Shown piece after piece: positions 53,178 through 64,000 of a DNA stretch of 64,000 nucleotides. The position numbers and the translations under genes are program-made. Origin of the DNA: Carallia brachiata (lineage: Eukaryota; Streptophyta; Magnoliopsida; Malpighiales; Rhizophoraceae). Each line of letters starts with the position of its first letter. The stretch's first letter is position 1. Under the pieces are notes generated by a model. That model ran no database searches. It worked only from the letters and a program-made list of their open reading frames with translations, and was not told where the DNA came from. The stretch lies in contig JADCRB010000010.1 of assembly GCA_021464245.1 (NCBI GenBank), positions 4,835,816 to 4,899,815 of the forward strand. Direction: 5' to 3'.

Positions 53178-53484
53178 TAGTGATAGATGAAAAGAAGATC
53201 TTTGTATTACCAAAAGCTTGAAGATCAAAGGGGAGGTGGAGATTGAAATCGCCCTTGGTGCTCTGCCCCAAGTAATCAACGTCGCACTCAGTGGAGGACG
53301 TGACACAGAAAACTCGTTCTCCTGCGTCGGCGGCGTCCACGCTGCAACGGCAGCTCCTCGTCTTCCTCATTAGCTGCGTTCTACTGCTCGAGGAGCTTTC
53401 CACTCGAGAAATGGGTCTTTGAAGACGAGGAGGAGGACGAGCAAGAAGATAATTGGAAACGGCGGCGGTGGCCTGAGCAGACAT
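48461..53484 (-). CDS. HAD-superfamily 5'-nucleotidase-like hydrolase (subfamily IG, cN-II type)
   Basis: Sixteen exons: 53484-53211, 53063-52966, 52747-52628, 52463-52258, 51950-51851, 51364-51293, 51209-51162, 51085-51008, 50926-50807, 50436-50331, 50169-50006, 49858-49724, 49346-49216, 48879-48817, 48734-48656 and 48538-48461. All splice with consistent phase to 623 aa. The family resembles purine 5'-nucleotidases that dephosphorylate IMP/GMP; the plant substrate is not well established. Seen: motif I SAIGYDMDYTLIHY with Asp153 and Asp155, the AWEGRAYDYCMDNLRNMGFP cap region, motif II LLLITNSDYHY, and motif III/IV GDEILYVGDHIYTDV. The first 60 residues are Ser/Arg/Ala-rich and may target a plastid or mitochondrion. 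It resembles Arabidopsis At5g48960 and At2g23890 (recalled). The C-terminus (HCQSQLNGCDVNSNGLN) is less conserved. Confidence 0.93.
51440..51535 (+). repeat. Possible SINE-like insertion in HAD hydrolase intron 5
   Basis: AGCTTAGCCTGGTTGGTCGC then AAGAGCTAAG has an A-box-like core (TAGCCTGGTTGG), and a long A-rich tail follows at about 51521-51547. It lies in the intron between exons ending 51851 and starting 51364. No B-box or target duplication is clear. Confidence 0.3.
53139..53175. repeat. (GA)n microsatellite in HAD hydrolase intron 1
   Basis: About 17 GA repeats on the plus strand, inside the short first intron (53210-53064). Confidence 0.9.
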
Positions 53485-55850
53485 TGCAATCGGAAAGAAC
53501 CACCGCCGACACCAACCCAGAATTATTCTCTCTTGTATTACTGTCTATAAGTGTGCCCTAAACGTCCGTCGCCACGCCCACGCCCACCGCCGGCCCAATG
53601 TTGTTGCTTTCCTTTTTCTTCGCTCTTTTCTGCGTTTGTCATTAGCAAAAGACCTTTACTTTTTGACTTTTTGACTCCTCATCACTGGCTCCTGCTGCTT
53701 CCCTGTCTCGTCACTTTCACTGGAAAAAATTTAAAATTTATTAGTGGCAATGTTCAACATGGGCAAGATTTGGTCGTGTTTATCCAAATTGAAAGCACTA
53801 TTAATTTTGATTAGAGTTTCCTTTAATTGAGTTTTGTTATTCTAATTAATTGGGTGATTAGGGTTGACTAGATTTGGGATACCGAGTTTGGATATCAAAT
53901 TTTCCGTTTAGTTTAAGTGTGATCATAGTATAGATAATGTATTGAGTTAATTGATGTTAATAATTGATTAATTGATTTTGGGTGGATTAGATTTTATTTT
54001 ATCATCCAGGCCAATAATCCAAATGTTTGAATCGCACCAAGGGCAACGGTATTATAGGAAACTAAAAGAGGAAAAATATATATCTTTTAAAGATATATGT
54101 CTCGATAATTATCTGTAATGTAATAATTATTGTAATATGTATAACAATAATGATAAAGAAAAATAGTGATGTTTTTTTATTATATATTTTATTAATATAG
54201 TTATAAAAATTTTTAAATTTATTATATTATAAATTTTTTTAAGTGATTTACTCAAACCATGTATTAGAACCCTATAAAAGAATTACACAAAAGAATTATA
54301 TTAAGAATAATGACCCACCACACACACACATACTACTTTTGATAAAATGGTAACAGTGGACGTTAGTTGTGCATACGAAACCACTCAATTCAAGTTAATT
54401 CACTTAACTTGGTCAATTTAACTAAAATCAAATTGAAACTAACAAAAAATATGTTAATTGTTGTCGCATCTCAATTTGAAGTATTTGACCGGCACGACTA
54501 TTTGAAATGGAGGACTTACTTTGAGACAATTACAAGTCTTAAATTAAGAAAACAACAAAAGTAGAATCTCGGTGTAAATAGAAGTCAAAACAAGGTAACT
54601 ACTCAACATAAATAAAAAGTAATCAAGCCCAAATGTATAAAAATCCAAAGCCCAACAGACTAGAGCTAGTGTCACAAATCAAAAAATATGTACATCCTTA
54701 TGAGAAAAACTGTACTAGCGGAGTCTACTACATACTTAAATACATATACTACAAGAAGTACCGGCAGCAATCTCTAGGATTGCTCCGGTCGCCTAATAGG
54801 GATTTGAGTCTCAAAGCCTGAAAATGATAGAAAGATAAAAAGTGAATGTATGGATATCTCAGTGAATAAGCCTAGCACACATAAAGCGCGAGAGAGACTA
54901 TACAAATTATAATTAGGATAGATCAAGCAAGCAAATATAGCTAACAGAATACAGGCATAGCTCCAAATTACAAGTCAAGTAAATATATATATATATATAT
55001 ATTATAGACATAACTAGAGAATAAAGCAACAAGCATGTCAAATAATAATAAACACTTCAAGTTGGTCAGCCAACACTATCACTCTCCTATCATAGTCAAT
55101 AGTGGTCACACCTAGCTATTGAGGTGTACTACGAATACAAGTTCAGCGTGCACACTGTCTACTGTAGCCTCCAGTAGCTAAACACCTAATAACTCGTCTC
55201 AACTTGATATGTCAGTGTATATTCTAAATATTAACAGTAATAATTCCTCAAATGGGTAGGGTCATAAGGAATAAGCATACACTAGAATAATAATAATTAA
55301 ATACAATAAATCACTCTCCTATATTTAGGGTTCCTAATCCATTTTATTAAAAGCTTACCTCACAGAGTATAGTTTATTAGTTTAACCCTTGAAAAGTGAT
55401 TATTCAAATATTAAGTATAAATTATTCTAGATAATATAAATAAATAAGTAAGGTAACATAGCACATTATGCATGTCAAGATTACTCACTGTAGTTTAGCA
55501 ACTCTGAAATTCACAAGCTTGGAGCAACTGACGGTTTAGTGGTCTTTGAAGATCCTAAGCAAGCCAGGTGAATATTAAGATGAGTTCATTTATAATAAAA
55601 GGTTATAGTTTGATTTGAATTAATCTATAAGGTACTAGTATTTTTAGATGCCTAAGTACTTGTCAAAGTAAAACTATACATAATCAAATGGGGTTGTAAG
55701 CTTTAGGAGGTAATATAGGGAGTTGGGTAATGCCTTGGTGGCTATTAGGACCATCAATTTCAAAATAACTAAGGCTATATAAAGAGTAAAAAAGGCTGAA
55801 ACATGTTCTTCAAAAGAACCATGAGGTGCCACATTTATGGGTAATGTGTC
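53485..55850. other. Region upstream of the HAD hydrolase, then probable decayed LTR
   Basis: Holds the HAD hydrolase promoter and 5' UTR, AT-rich filler around 54170-54240, a (CA)n-like run near 54320, and a (TA)n run at about 54982-55001. From about 54.5 kb onward the sequence is more complex and could be the body of the decayed gypsy LTR whose end is at 55986, but the outer boundary could not be found. Confidence 0.4.
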
Positions 55851-55854
55851 TATG

Positions 55855-57394
55855 AGCTATGATGTGAGGACAATAGCTTGATACCTATCAAAAGGTGGCA
55901 GCAATGGAATTAAAGAGGTGTACCTAATTCTATGCATGTAGTCATCCAAGGTTGTCATATGGTCTAGCAAGATTCTGGTTATTACAATCTACCCCCCTTA
56001 AATTAAATTCGTCTTCGAATTTACTTGGCATTGGGTTTACTTACCATGAGTAGGGAACACATGTGCATACTTTGCTCTCATATCTATTTCAGTTTCCCAA
56101 GTGATTTCTCCTCCGAGTTGCGTACCCGAGCTACTTTAATTAAAATGACCTTTTTGAAACGTAGCTTCTTCACACTAGTATCCAAGATTTCAACTGGTTA
56201 CCCTTCACAGGTTAGATTATTTTCAGTTCAACTGGTTGGGGAATAACCACATGCGATGGATCAAGAAGATATTTTCGAAACATTGACACGTGGAATACTG
56301 GATAGATCTTAGATAACCCTGGCAGTAGCTTTAGTTTTCCTCTCTTCCCAAATCGAAGTACACCTTTCATTGGCGAAACTCGTAGGAACACCAAATCACC
56401 CACCATGAACTCCAATTCACGCCTCTGATGGTCTATACATGCCTTTTGTCGGCTCTAAGCGGTTGCCATAGTATCACGAATCACACGTATCTTTCCAAAT
56501 TCCTTTTTAGCATTTTAAGTCCCAAAATAGGTTTTGACTGTTTCTTCTCACCCAATTCATCCCAGTAAAATGGTGACTGACACTTACAGCTGTATAAGGC
56601 TTCATATGGGCCTATCTTTATGGTTGACTGGTAGTTAATATTATATGCAAACTTAATCAATGACAAATGCTAGTCCCAACTACTTCCAAATTCCATCACG
56701 CATGCCCACAACATATCTTCTAAAGTCTATATGGTGCATTCAAATTGGTTGTCTGTCTTTGGGTGAAATGTCATGCTAAACTCCAATTGAGTCCCCATTG
56801 CTTTCTGAAATTCCTTCCAAAATCGCAAAGTAAATTGTGGTCCCCTATTAGATATAATAGAAACTGATACTTCATGCAAACTTACAATCTTATTTATATA
56901 AAGCTGAGTTAGCTTTTCAAAACCATAAGTCGCTCGAATTGCCAAGAAATGTGCACTCTTAGTTAATCGATCTATGATGACCCAAATTGTTGCACTCTTT
57001 CATTTCTACTTAGGTATTGGTAGGGGTTGTAATATTCCAGTAAGCTTCTGGTTTCAGCTTTAACTTGCTGACATACGAGACATTTCGAAACAAATTTTGT
57101 TATATCCTTCTTCATATTCTCTCACTAATATGCCCGACGCAAATCTTGATACATCTTTTTTGTTCCAGGGTGTACTATATACACGGTATTATGTGCTTTT
57201 TCCAATATTCATCTCCAGAGGTTATCTAAATCTTGAAACACTAAGTCGTTCACCACACTATAACACGCCTTATGAGGTGTGATGTGAGGACAATAGCTTA
57301 ATACCTACACACAAGGTGGCAACAATAGAATGAAAGAGGTGTACCTAATTCCATGCATGTAGTCATATGGTCTAGTAAGATTCTGATTATTACA
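55855..57394 (-). mobile_element. Decayed Ty3/gypsy (Tekay/Del-like) fragment with LTR remnants
   Basis: Two related end fragments, about 55855-55986 and 57271-57394, flank internal sequence. On the minus strand each begins TGTAATAA and contains TATGACTACATGCATG. Next to the first is a polypurine tract (TTAAGGGGGGTAGA on the minus strand, about 55987-56001). Between them, minus-strand integrase pieces survive in broken frames: SIISNRGPQFTLRFWKEFQK and TFHPKTDNQFECTI (56727-56945), LIKFAYNINYQSTIKIGPYE (56481-56666), and GDLVFLRVSPMKGVLRFGKR with VFHVSMFRKYLLDPSHV (56212-56415). Gag, protease, reverse transcriptase and RNase H are absent, so a large internal deletion joined a short 5' LTR piece to the integrase region. 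Frames are interrupted, and it is certainly inactive. Confidence 0.8.
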
Positions 57395-60300
57395 GTTATA
57401 GAATCTAATTTAAGCAAACCGCGTTTAATAGTTCGGTTACGATTTTAGAAACTAAAAAATCACCATTGACCGCTTTATAATAATAAAATTCAAAATTTTA
57501 TTTTATAAAGCCGCAAACCACTCGAAAAAATTCAACTATCTCCACTAATTTAAAACTTCAATCCATTTATATTTGTGTTCAAATATAATTGATACCCTAA
57601 TGGTTTTATTTAACAAAAATTTTATCCATGTTTATGTTTTTTTAAAAAAAAATGTTTGCTATCTAAATTTTTAAATATTTATTTTTTCCCATAAATACGA
57701 TTCAAATCGTCAAACCGACTAAACCAATTTACAATCACTAATAATAGTTAGGCTATTTTCACTTTTTTTATTAGTTTAATTGAAGTTTTAAAAATTTTCA
57801 AACCACCTCTAATAATTTGGTTTGATGTATATATATATATATATGTCAAATGACCGAAAGTGATCCTTGTATACACCTAGTGGACATAATGTAGTTTATA
57901 CCATATAAAATAGCTACTACATACATTACCATATAAATTTCACATAAAAAAAAGTATTTTACATTTATACAACTAAATAATGTGATATGTAAATTTTACA
58001 ATAAATTCTTATCTTTATGGACATGTGACATATAAATTCTACAATAATTTCTTAATAGTTTATAAACACTTTCTAACACTGGGATAGGAAAATCCTTCCC
58101 GCCCCTAAATTTTTGGTTAACCAAAAAAAAAAAAAAAGAGTTTGTACCAAGTTTAATTATCACAAGGTTACACTATTATCAAATATCAATTAGTTTGTGT
58201 ATAAAATTACACATTACATTAATATTAACGGTCGGTTTGCTTTAGTTTTGATTGGATATAAATTTTTTAATTTTCAACTAAAGTGCACGTCGTTTTTTTT
58301 TTTTTTTCCGAAAAAGCTATTCATATCCAATTCATTAAAGTTTAGGGATTTTTGATTTTGCAATTAAGCAATATGAATGATTTCATGACCAAACCTCATT
58401 TAATATGCTATCTAAAATTTTTATTTTTATTTGATTCAGTTAATATATTATAAAATTTAAACAATTAAAATAAATTTAATTTAATTCAATTCTTGAAATT
58501 TTTGATTTTTCAACACCACTGCTTTAACATTATTACTGTTAGAAAAACAATTGTTAAATGAAAAAAATTTGATAATTACACTTAAATTACTTTAAAATAA
58601 TAATAAAATAATATAATATTGATAATTAAATTTATAAAAAAAATAAATAAATTATCAAATATTATTAAATAATTTTTATTTAAAGATTTTTTTTTGAAAT
58701 ATATATATATTTTTCGTCATAGGCATGATCATAACTGTAATGTCGTCTGCCATGATTCGACCCAAATCTCGACACTCCCTAGTCCCTGCCGTGGAACAAA
58801 TCTTTCGATCCATTTGTAAGTGCTGAAGCTAGTGGTTGATACATTAATGTTATTGGGATGTTATTACCATTGGCCCCTGGTCTTAACTCATTAAGGCGTT
58901 TTGAATTCAAGTGAAAGGTTTTGAATTGAAGCGCTTTTAGGCACGATTTTGGGATCAAGTCTTTAGTATGATTAAATCTAAATATTTTCAATGCAAACTC
59001 TATTATAATTATTATAATTATTCGTACTATTAAAAAAAAATCTAATACTGTCTTAATGAGATGGTAGACACCAGTCCTTTTTTTTTTTTCTTTCTTTTTG
59101 ACAGCTCCACTTTTCACTTTCAACGGAGGATAACACTTTTTTTTTTTTGCGTTCAGTGGAGGGGAGGCTCTACAAAATATTTTCAAACAGAAGAAGAAAG
59201 ATGCGTGCAACAATTCAGAGAAAATCTGTGTGAGACTTGGACCCAGAGACCGATGCTGGAGCATTGTTATCCAATCTGCCGAGAAAATGCTCGAGAAGCC
59301 AGTCCAGTTACCACTTTGTTGCATTTTTGGCTGCTAGAATAATATAAAATAAATTTATTTTATTTTATTATATTTTTTAGTATAAGATTAGTCTTTCTTA
59401 TATTATCTTACTTTATATTATATATCATACGCACTGTAATAACACTTCGTAAACACACCACATTGTATACTCGTTGTATTCATTTATTAATAAAAGTTTA
59501 TAGTACTACGATGTATAATATAAATATTATTTCTTTTACATTTTTTTCAGCTCTTATATTTTGTTATGGATCAATTTAGCCGTTCTCAGTCATAAACCTT
59601 GAAGAGATTTTGTTTCTTATTGCCGCCTTCAAGTCAGAAGTGATATTTTGTTTTGCACGAACCATGATTCAAGACCTATTATATAGCAAATGGTACTTGG
59701 CCATATTTACTCTTTTTATTTTTTCAATTGAATTAATAAAAAGAGATTTAACTGGTCTGAGTTTTTAAATACCAGACCTTTTCCTCAAATTTTATTTTGT
59801 AATATGTTATAACTTGCAATTAACCATCTGCTGTACCGAGAAAGGTTGCTTGCAGACAATTTATAAAGACAAAAGAGGCGTTTTAAACGCGTCAGGGAAC
59901 CAACCATTAGGCGAGCCATCAAATTCCACTTAGCAGACAAACTTTAGTATTTGCCTGTAATAATGATCAACAAGGTGTGCGCTTTAAGTCACGGATTGCC
60001 TCTATCTTTTTTCTGAACAAAACGGGTTGCCTTTATCATTTGCTAAATTATTATTATTATTATATTATTATTATATGCAAATATTCTATTCGAACCAAAA
60101 AATGTCTGCTAGCTTATTGCCCTTATTGCATAAAGGACTACGTAGGATCAATCTTTTTTTGGTTTGACAAAAAAAAATAATCAGTAGTTGTTTGTTAAAG
60201 GGGAAAGAGGAAAGCGAATTCAAAGACACTACATAGAATGTAAAACAATGCAAAAAGATCAAACCATAAATTCCCACAATTTGTGAGAATTTTTAGGAGG

Positions 60301-62004
60301 TTGGAGGACCTCCGCCAACACCCAAAGTGTTAATGCCAATCAGACACAAATTGGTACGTAGTACCCATCTTATTGTTAGGGGGGACACCACCAAAGTTTT
60401 AAACAGATAGGGTCATGTTAGAAGACAGGGAGGAAAACAGATAGGATCGTGTTAGACGGGAAAAAATTGGATTTGCTAGGCGAAATTTGCAGCTACGACT
60501 GTAGATGTATTACTATGGGTTTAAGTATCCATCCTAGAAGTCTCGAGATTTCTAGTGTTCGATTCTTACGAAGGGAATATAAAGTTTATGAAAAATGTGT
60601 GAGATCTCGATATTGACAATTTTTAAAAATTGTGTCTTCATCAGCATTGTGGGAATTAAAATCTTGTATTGTTATCACAAAAGCTATCGAAAAATAAATA
60701 AATAACAGCAATGTATGTTGACACAGAAAATCATTTTGCATGGCTGCCATAGGTCAAATTCATTATTTACATCAATCCAGCGGTACATAAAGTTAAACTA
60801 TCTCAAATTTTCTTTTCACTCTATGCCGAATTAGAAAATTATTGTGTCTTATACATATAATTTCAAATTCAAATTTATAATAGTTGTTAATATAGAAAGC
60901 ATATTTTCCTAGTAATTATGTCTCCTGCCGTTTTCAGTCAGAATAATATATAGGAAATGAATGAAAAAAAAAATTGTGATAAAGTTGGAAAAGAAGAATA
61001 ATTAAAACGCATTATGAAATGTTGCCTACATATGTTGACAGATTCTTCAATTCCTTATGAGATATGTGGTTCTTGGTACATTTAAACAAATGAAATTTTG
61101 TCATAAAAAATGTATTTTGAGAAAGTAATAAAGAAATTTGAGTCTCCCACTCAAAAATCGTGAAGAGAATGAGCGATTTATGGAATTTTTGTTTTGCATA
61201 ATTATTGTGGAATTCTTGTCTTGCATAATGACTCTGAATTTATAAAATAACAATTTGAATCTTAAAAGGAATAAAGGCAAGGCCTTCGGTCAAAAATAAA
61301 TAAATAAATAAAGGCAAGGCCGACCGTAGACATGGGTTTTTGGCCGGTATGGGAGCAGTAAGTGGGTCTCCTCTTACTGTGGTGGAGACATGGAGATGTG
61401 TCCTTTGCTACAAGCTGACATGCTTGGCGTCGGAATCTTGTTCTGTTTCTAGCTTCTTGGATTCCTGTCATTAAAAAAAAAAAAAGGAAATAATATATAG
61501 ACACAGTGTTTGGTGAATATAGTTATGCACTATATGATTATACAATATAGCTAACATTTTGTATCGCATGGATAATAATTAGTACCATGTAATAGAACTG
61601 TATAAAGATATAATAAATTTTGATATGAATTTTATGTGTTAATCAAATATTATTTATGTTGTATGAAATGTTATTTTATTTGATATAAACTAGAGTGCCG
61701 CTACATAAATGCAGATGAGTCCAAATGGTTCTTATTTATTTATTTATTTATTTTTTTTCCTTTAATATAAAGAGGTTAGGTTAATGAAAAAATTATTTTT
61801 TTATTACCCACCCGTGCCCTCCCTGTCCCCATCATGCGTCCACCAAATTTTTCTCTATCAATCATAACGTATTCGCTGGTGTTTAGTTTACTAAATAATA
61901 AGTCTTAAAAACAATAAGTCTGCGTAGTTGGGTCCTCACAAATTCTTACATAACTCAACTTGTCACATCATCCACAAACTAAATTGATGACATAATAAAT
62001 CAAC
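57395..62004. other. Gene-poor intergenic region
   Basis: About 4.6 kb with no recognised gene. It contains AT-only tracts (58560-58690), (TA)n near 57830 and 58700, paired poly-T tracts near 59075 and 59140, ATT trinucleotide runs near 60048, and a segment at 60500-60690 with a B-box-like GTGTTCGATTC and an A-rich tail (weak SINE candidate). Open frames at 58779-59324 are low-complexity and unassigned. Confidence 0.5.
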
Positions 62005-62511
62005 GGGATAAATATTTTTAAAGTCCTAAACTTTTAAATTTTTTTACGTTTAAATCCTAAACCTTTTTAACATTTCATTTGAGTCCTAAATCTTTTAATT
62101 TTTTACTATATCAGTCCTTTAAATTACGAAAAGTAGTCAATCTATTAATAAGTGAGTTTAATTTAATAAAAATCATTTAAAAAAGCTTAAATACATGAGT
62201 TAAATATTTTTTTCATCAACAAAATATGCATATTAAATATTTTTTTAATCAACAAATATACGAATTAAATAAACAACATGTATATTTTTTATAAAAAAAG
62301 ACATTCATTCATATATTAATCTTTTTTAAATAATTTTTTGTAAAGTTAAAATTATTTTTAATACATTGATCACTTTTGTTAAACAGAGGGACTAATTTGG
62401 TAGAAAATCAAAAAGTTTAGGACTCAAATGAAATGTCAAAAAGGTTTAGGACTCAAACGTAAAAAAACCTAAAGGTTTAGAACTAAAAAAATCCTTATCC
62501 CATAAATCAAC
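61995..62511. mobile_element. Foldback MITE with long inverted arms and perfect 10-bp target duplication
   Basis: The element itself is 62005-62501 (497 bp). It starts GGGATAAATATTTTTAAAG and ends CTAAAAAAATCCTTATCCC. The arms of roughly 110 bp (about 62005-62118 and 62385-62501) are inverted and share repeated AGTCCTAAA/TTTAGGACT blocks. Flanks ATAAATCAAC at 61995-62004 and 62502-62511 match 10 of 10. A 9-10 bp duplication points to a Mutator-like (MULE) origin. There is no coding capacity. Confidence 0.9.
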
Positions 62512-62875
62512 ATATAATGTTATTTTGGATGAAAGGGGTCAATTCATTCATTTATTTTATTTGTTGTGTCATTATCAACCTAACATCAAACACACTGCAA
62601 AATACGTGAGTTAGTTTTATTTAATTATAATTGCTAATTATTATGTATAAAAATATGTAAAAATTATAATATATTTGTAGACTCATGTCTTAAACTTCCA
62701 TTCAATCTTTTTTTAAAATTATGGCTAACTAGAATGTACGGACACGATATTTTAGAGCTCCACGCTATGTGGAATATGCGTGAGACATGGTATAAATACA
62801 TATTTAGCACGACAAAATGTGTTTGTCAAAATAATAATAATAAAAAATATAATACTTTAGAACATGTTGCAGACA

Positions 62876-63329
62876 AGGTTGTCAGAACCGAACCGGTCAT
62901 CGAACCGCAAACATTAGTGGGTCAAGGTTCAATCGGTCGAACTGATATTTGAACCGGTATTTATTAATATATATATGTATAAACATAATTTAAAAAAATA
63001 ATACTTATACATGATTATTAAATATTAATTTTTTTATTTTTAAGAATTAAATTAAAAGTTTTGATAAATTTAGGACTAAATTGAAAATTTTAATTAAATT
63101 TAAAACTCAAATTATAATTTAAATAAATATTAAGATCAAATTATAATTTATAAATTTTTTATACGAGTTTTAAACCGGTTGAACCGGGTTCGATTTTTCA
63201 CCTGTTTTTACTGATTTTGACCGGTTCTTGACTGATTTTGATCGGTTTTGACCGGTTCGAGTTAAGGGATAACAGTGACCATGAACCGGTCCAGACCTTT
63301 GGTCGGTCGAGTCGGTTTTAACAATATTG
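62876..63329. mobile_element. ACCGGT-type MITE (MULE-like), copy 2
   Basis: Starts GGTTGTCAGAACCGAACCGG and ends GAGTCGGTTTTAACAATATTG. Flanks GTTGCAGACA (62866-62875) and GTTGCAGATA (63330-63339) match 9 of 10. The middle is AT-rich with the same TTAAATTGAAAATTTT motifs as 37571-38055, and the right part has many ACCGGTT motifs. There is no coding capacity. Confidence 0.8.
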
Positions 63330-63339
63330 GTTGCAGATA

Positions 63340-64000
63340 TGCATAAAAATGTATTTATGAGATATTTTTATAATTTTGACAATAAGAGTTAAATTAAACC
63401 GAAAGCCCCTATTATATTTCAACTTTATTTTTTGGAATAAATATTATGCTTCCCCATTGTATATTTATATTTGTGAAGAAGGTTGCTAGAATTTGTAAGC
63501 ATATACTAACAGATTCTAACAAAGACAAATAATAGAATATTAAATAATAATATTTACTTAAACAATAACATATAACATCATTTTTTAATATAATTATATG
63601 ATCATGTCTTGGCCATATCGTGTTCTTAACTTTTTAAACATTAATGTGTTCCAAGTATTCGTATGACTGTCCATCATATTGTCGTGTCTGTAACCATACC
63701 TAATAGCGGCGCATATTAGCGCGGAAGAGGAAAGATTCTGGTCAATAATTTGTAGCAGAGGGTTGCCCGGGCTGGCTGGCTTTGTGTTCTATAGTAAATA
63801 ATTGATGGTGGTTGGCCGGCGTGCCACTAACTCCAAAGTACGGGCCGGTGTGTCTGAAGAGAGGTGCTTCTTTTTGTTCAGACTGAAGTGGCGACCACCA
63901 AACGAATATGGATGATGAAACCGATAATTCAAGTGCGCTGATTCGGACCCTCACTATCTAGTTATATAATTTCGTTACGAGCATTGTTATATTTTTTAAC
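63340..64000. other. Intergenic right edge
   Basis: AT-rich until about 63690, then a less AT-rich stretch at 63700-63960 with a 70-codon minus-strand frame (63742-63954) that matches nothing I recognise. It could be the edge of a gene outside the window. Confidence 0.4.

Noticed and set aside
58779..59324. 181-codon minus-strand open frame
   Set aside because: Lys and Ile runs come from homopolymers and ATT repeats. There is no recognisable domain and no splice context.

Overview
This is nuclear DNA from a flowering plant, most likely a dicot. The genes have many introns with normal plant splice sites, the intergenic DNA is very AT-rich, and transposable elements and MITEs are common. Every gene I recognise is a conserved plant gene with a clear Arabidopsis counterpart. 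I see no bacterial, organellar or CRISPR features and no convincing tRNA or rRNA gene. The species cannot be named from the sequence alone.

Seven host genes are present, all on the minus strand. In order they are: an organellar ribosomal protein uL3 (1105-3855), the CBL-interacting kinase CIPK1 (12601-18397), a secretory-type LEA protein ending in DDEL (31055-32133), a MUSTANG-type domesticated MuDR transposase with a PB1 domain (33913-36179, carrying a one-base frameshift), the chloroplast lipid-import protein TGD4 (39278-41732), the seven-helix receptor GCR1 (43844-47298), and a HAD-family 5'-nucleotidase-like hydrolase (48461-53484). Exon boundaries were worked out by hand from splice signals, codon phase and homology. 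All exon sets keep frame and give proteins close to the length I recall for each family.

Mobile DNA shapes the rest. A young Ty3/gypsy chromovirus (5531-12419) has two 371/372-bp LTRs, a perfect 5-bp target duplication, a tRNA-iMet primer site and frameshifted gag-pol. It sits inside the 3' UTR of CIPK1 in the same orientation, between the CIPK1 stop codon and what looks like its original poly(A) signal. A decayed second gypsy element lies at 55.9-57.4 kb. Three classes of MITE with readable target duplications were found: a hAT-type element (26227-26847), two copies of an 'ACCGGT' element (37571-38055 and 62876-63329), and a long-TIR foldback (62005-62501). A SINE-like family with T-rich 3' ends has about five copies. 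The 18.6-31.0 kb and 57.4-64.0 kb stretches are otherwise gene-poor.

The gene order agrees with what I recall of Arabidopsis: uL3, CIPK1 and a LEA gene cluster near At3g17465-At3g17520, and MUSTANG genes lie beside TGD4 (At3g06940/At3g06960) and beside a HAD 5'-nucleotidase (At5g48965/At5g48960). The window therefore looks like an old conserved block expanded by transposon insertions. I did not find a convincing new biological system. The most interesting points are the transposon-split CIPK1 3' UTR, the broken MUSTANG reading frame, and the GC-AG introns in two neighbouring genes.
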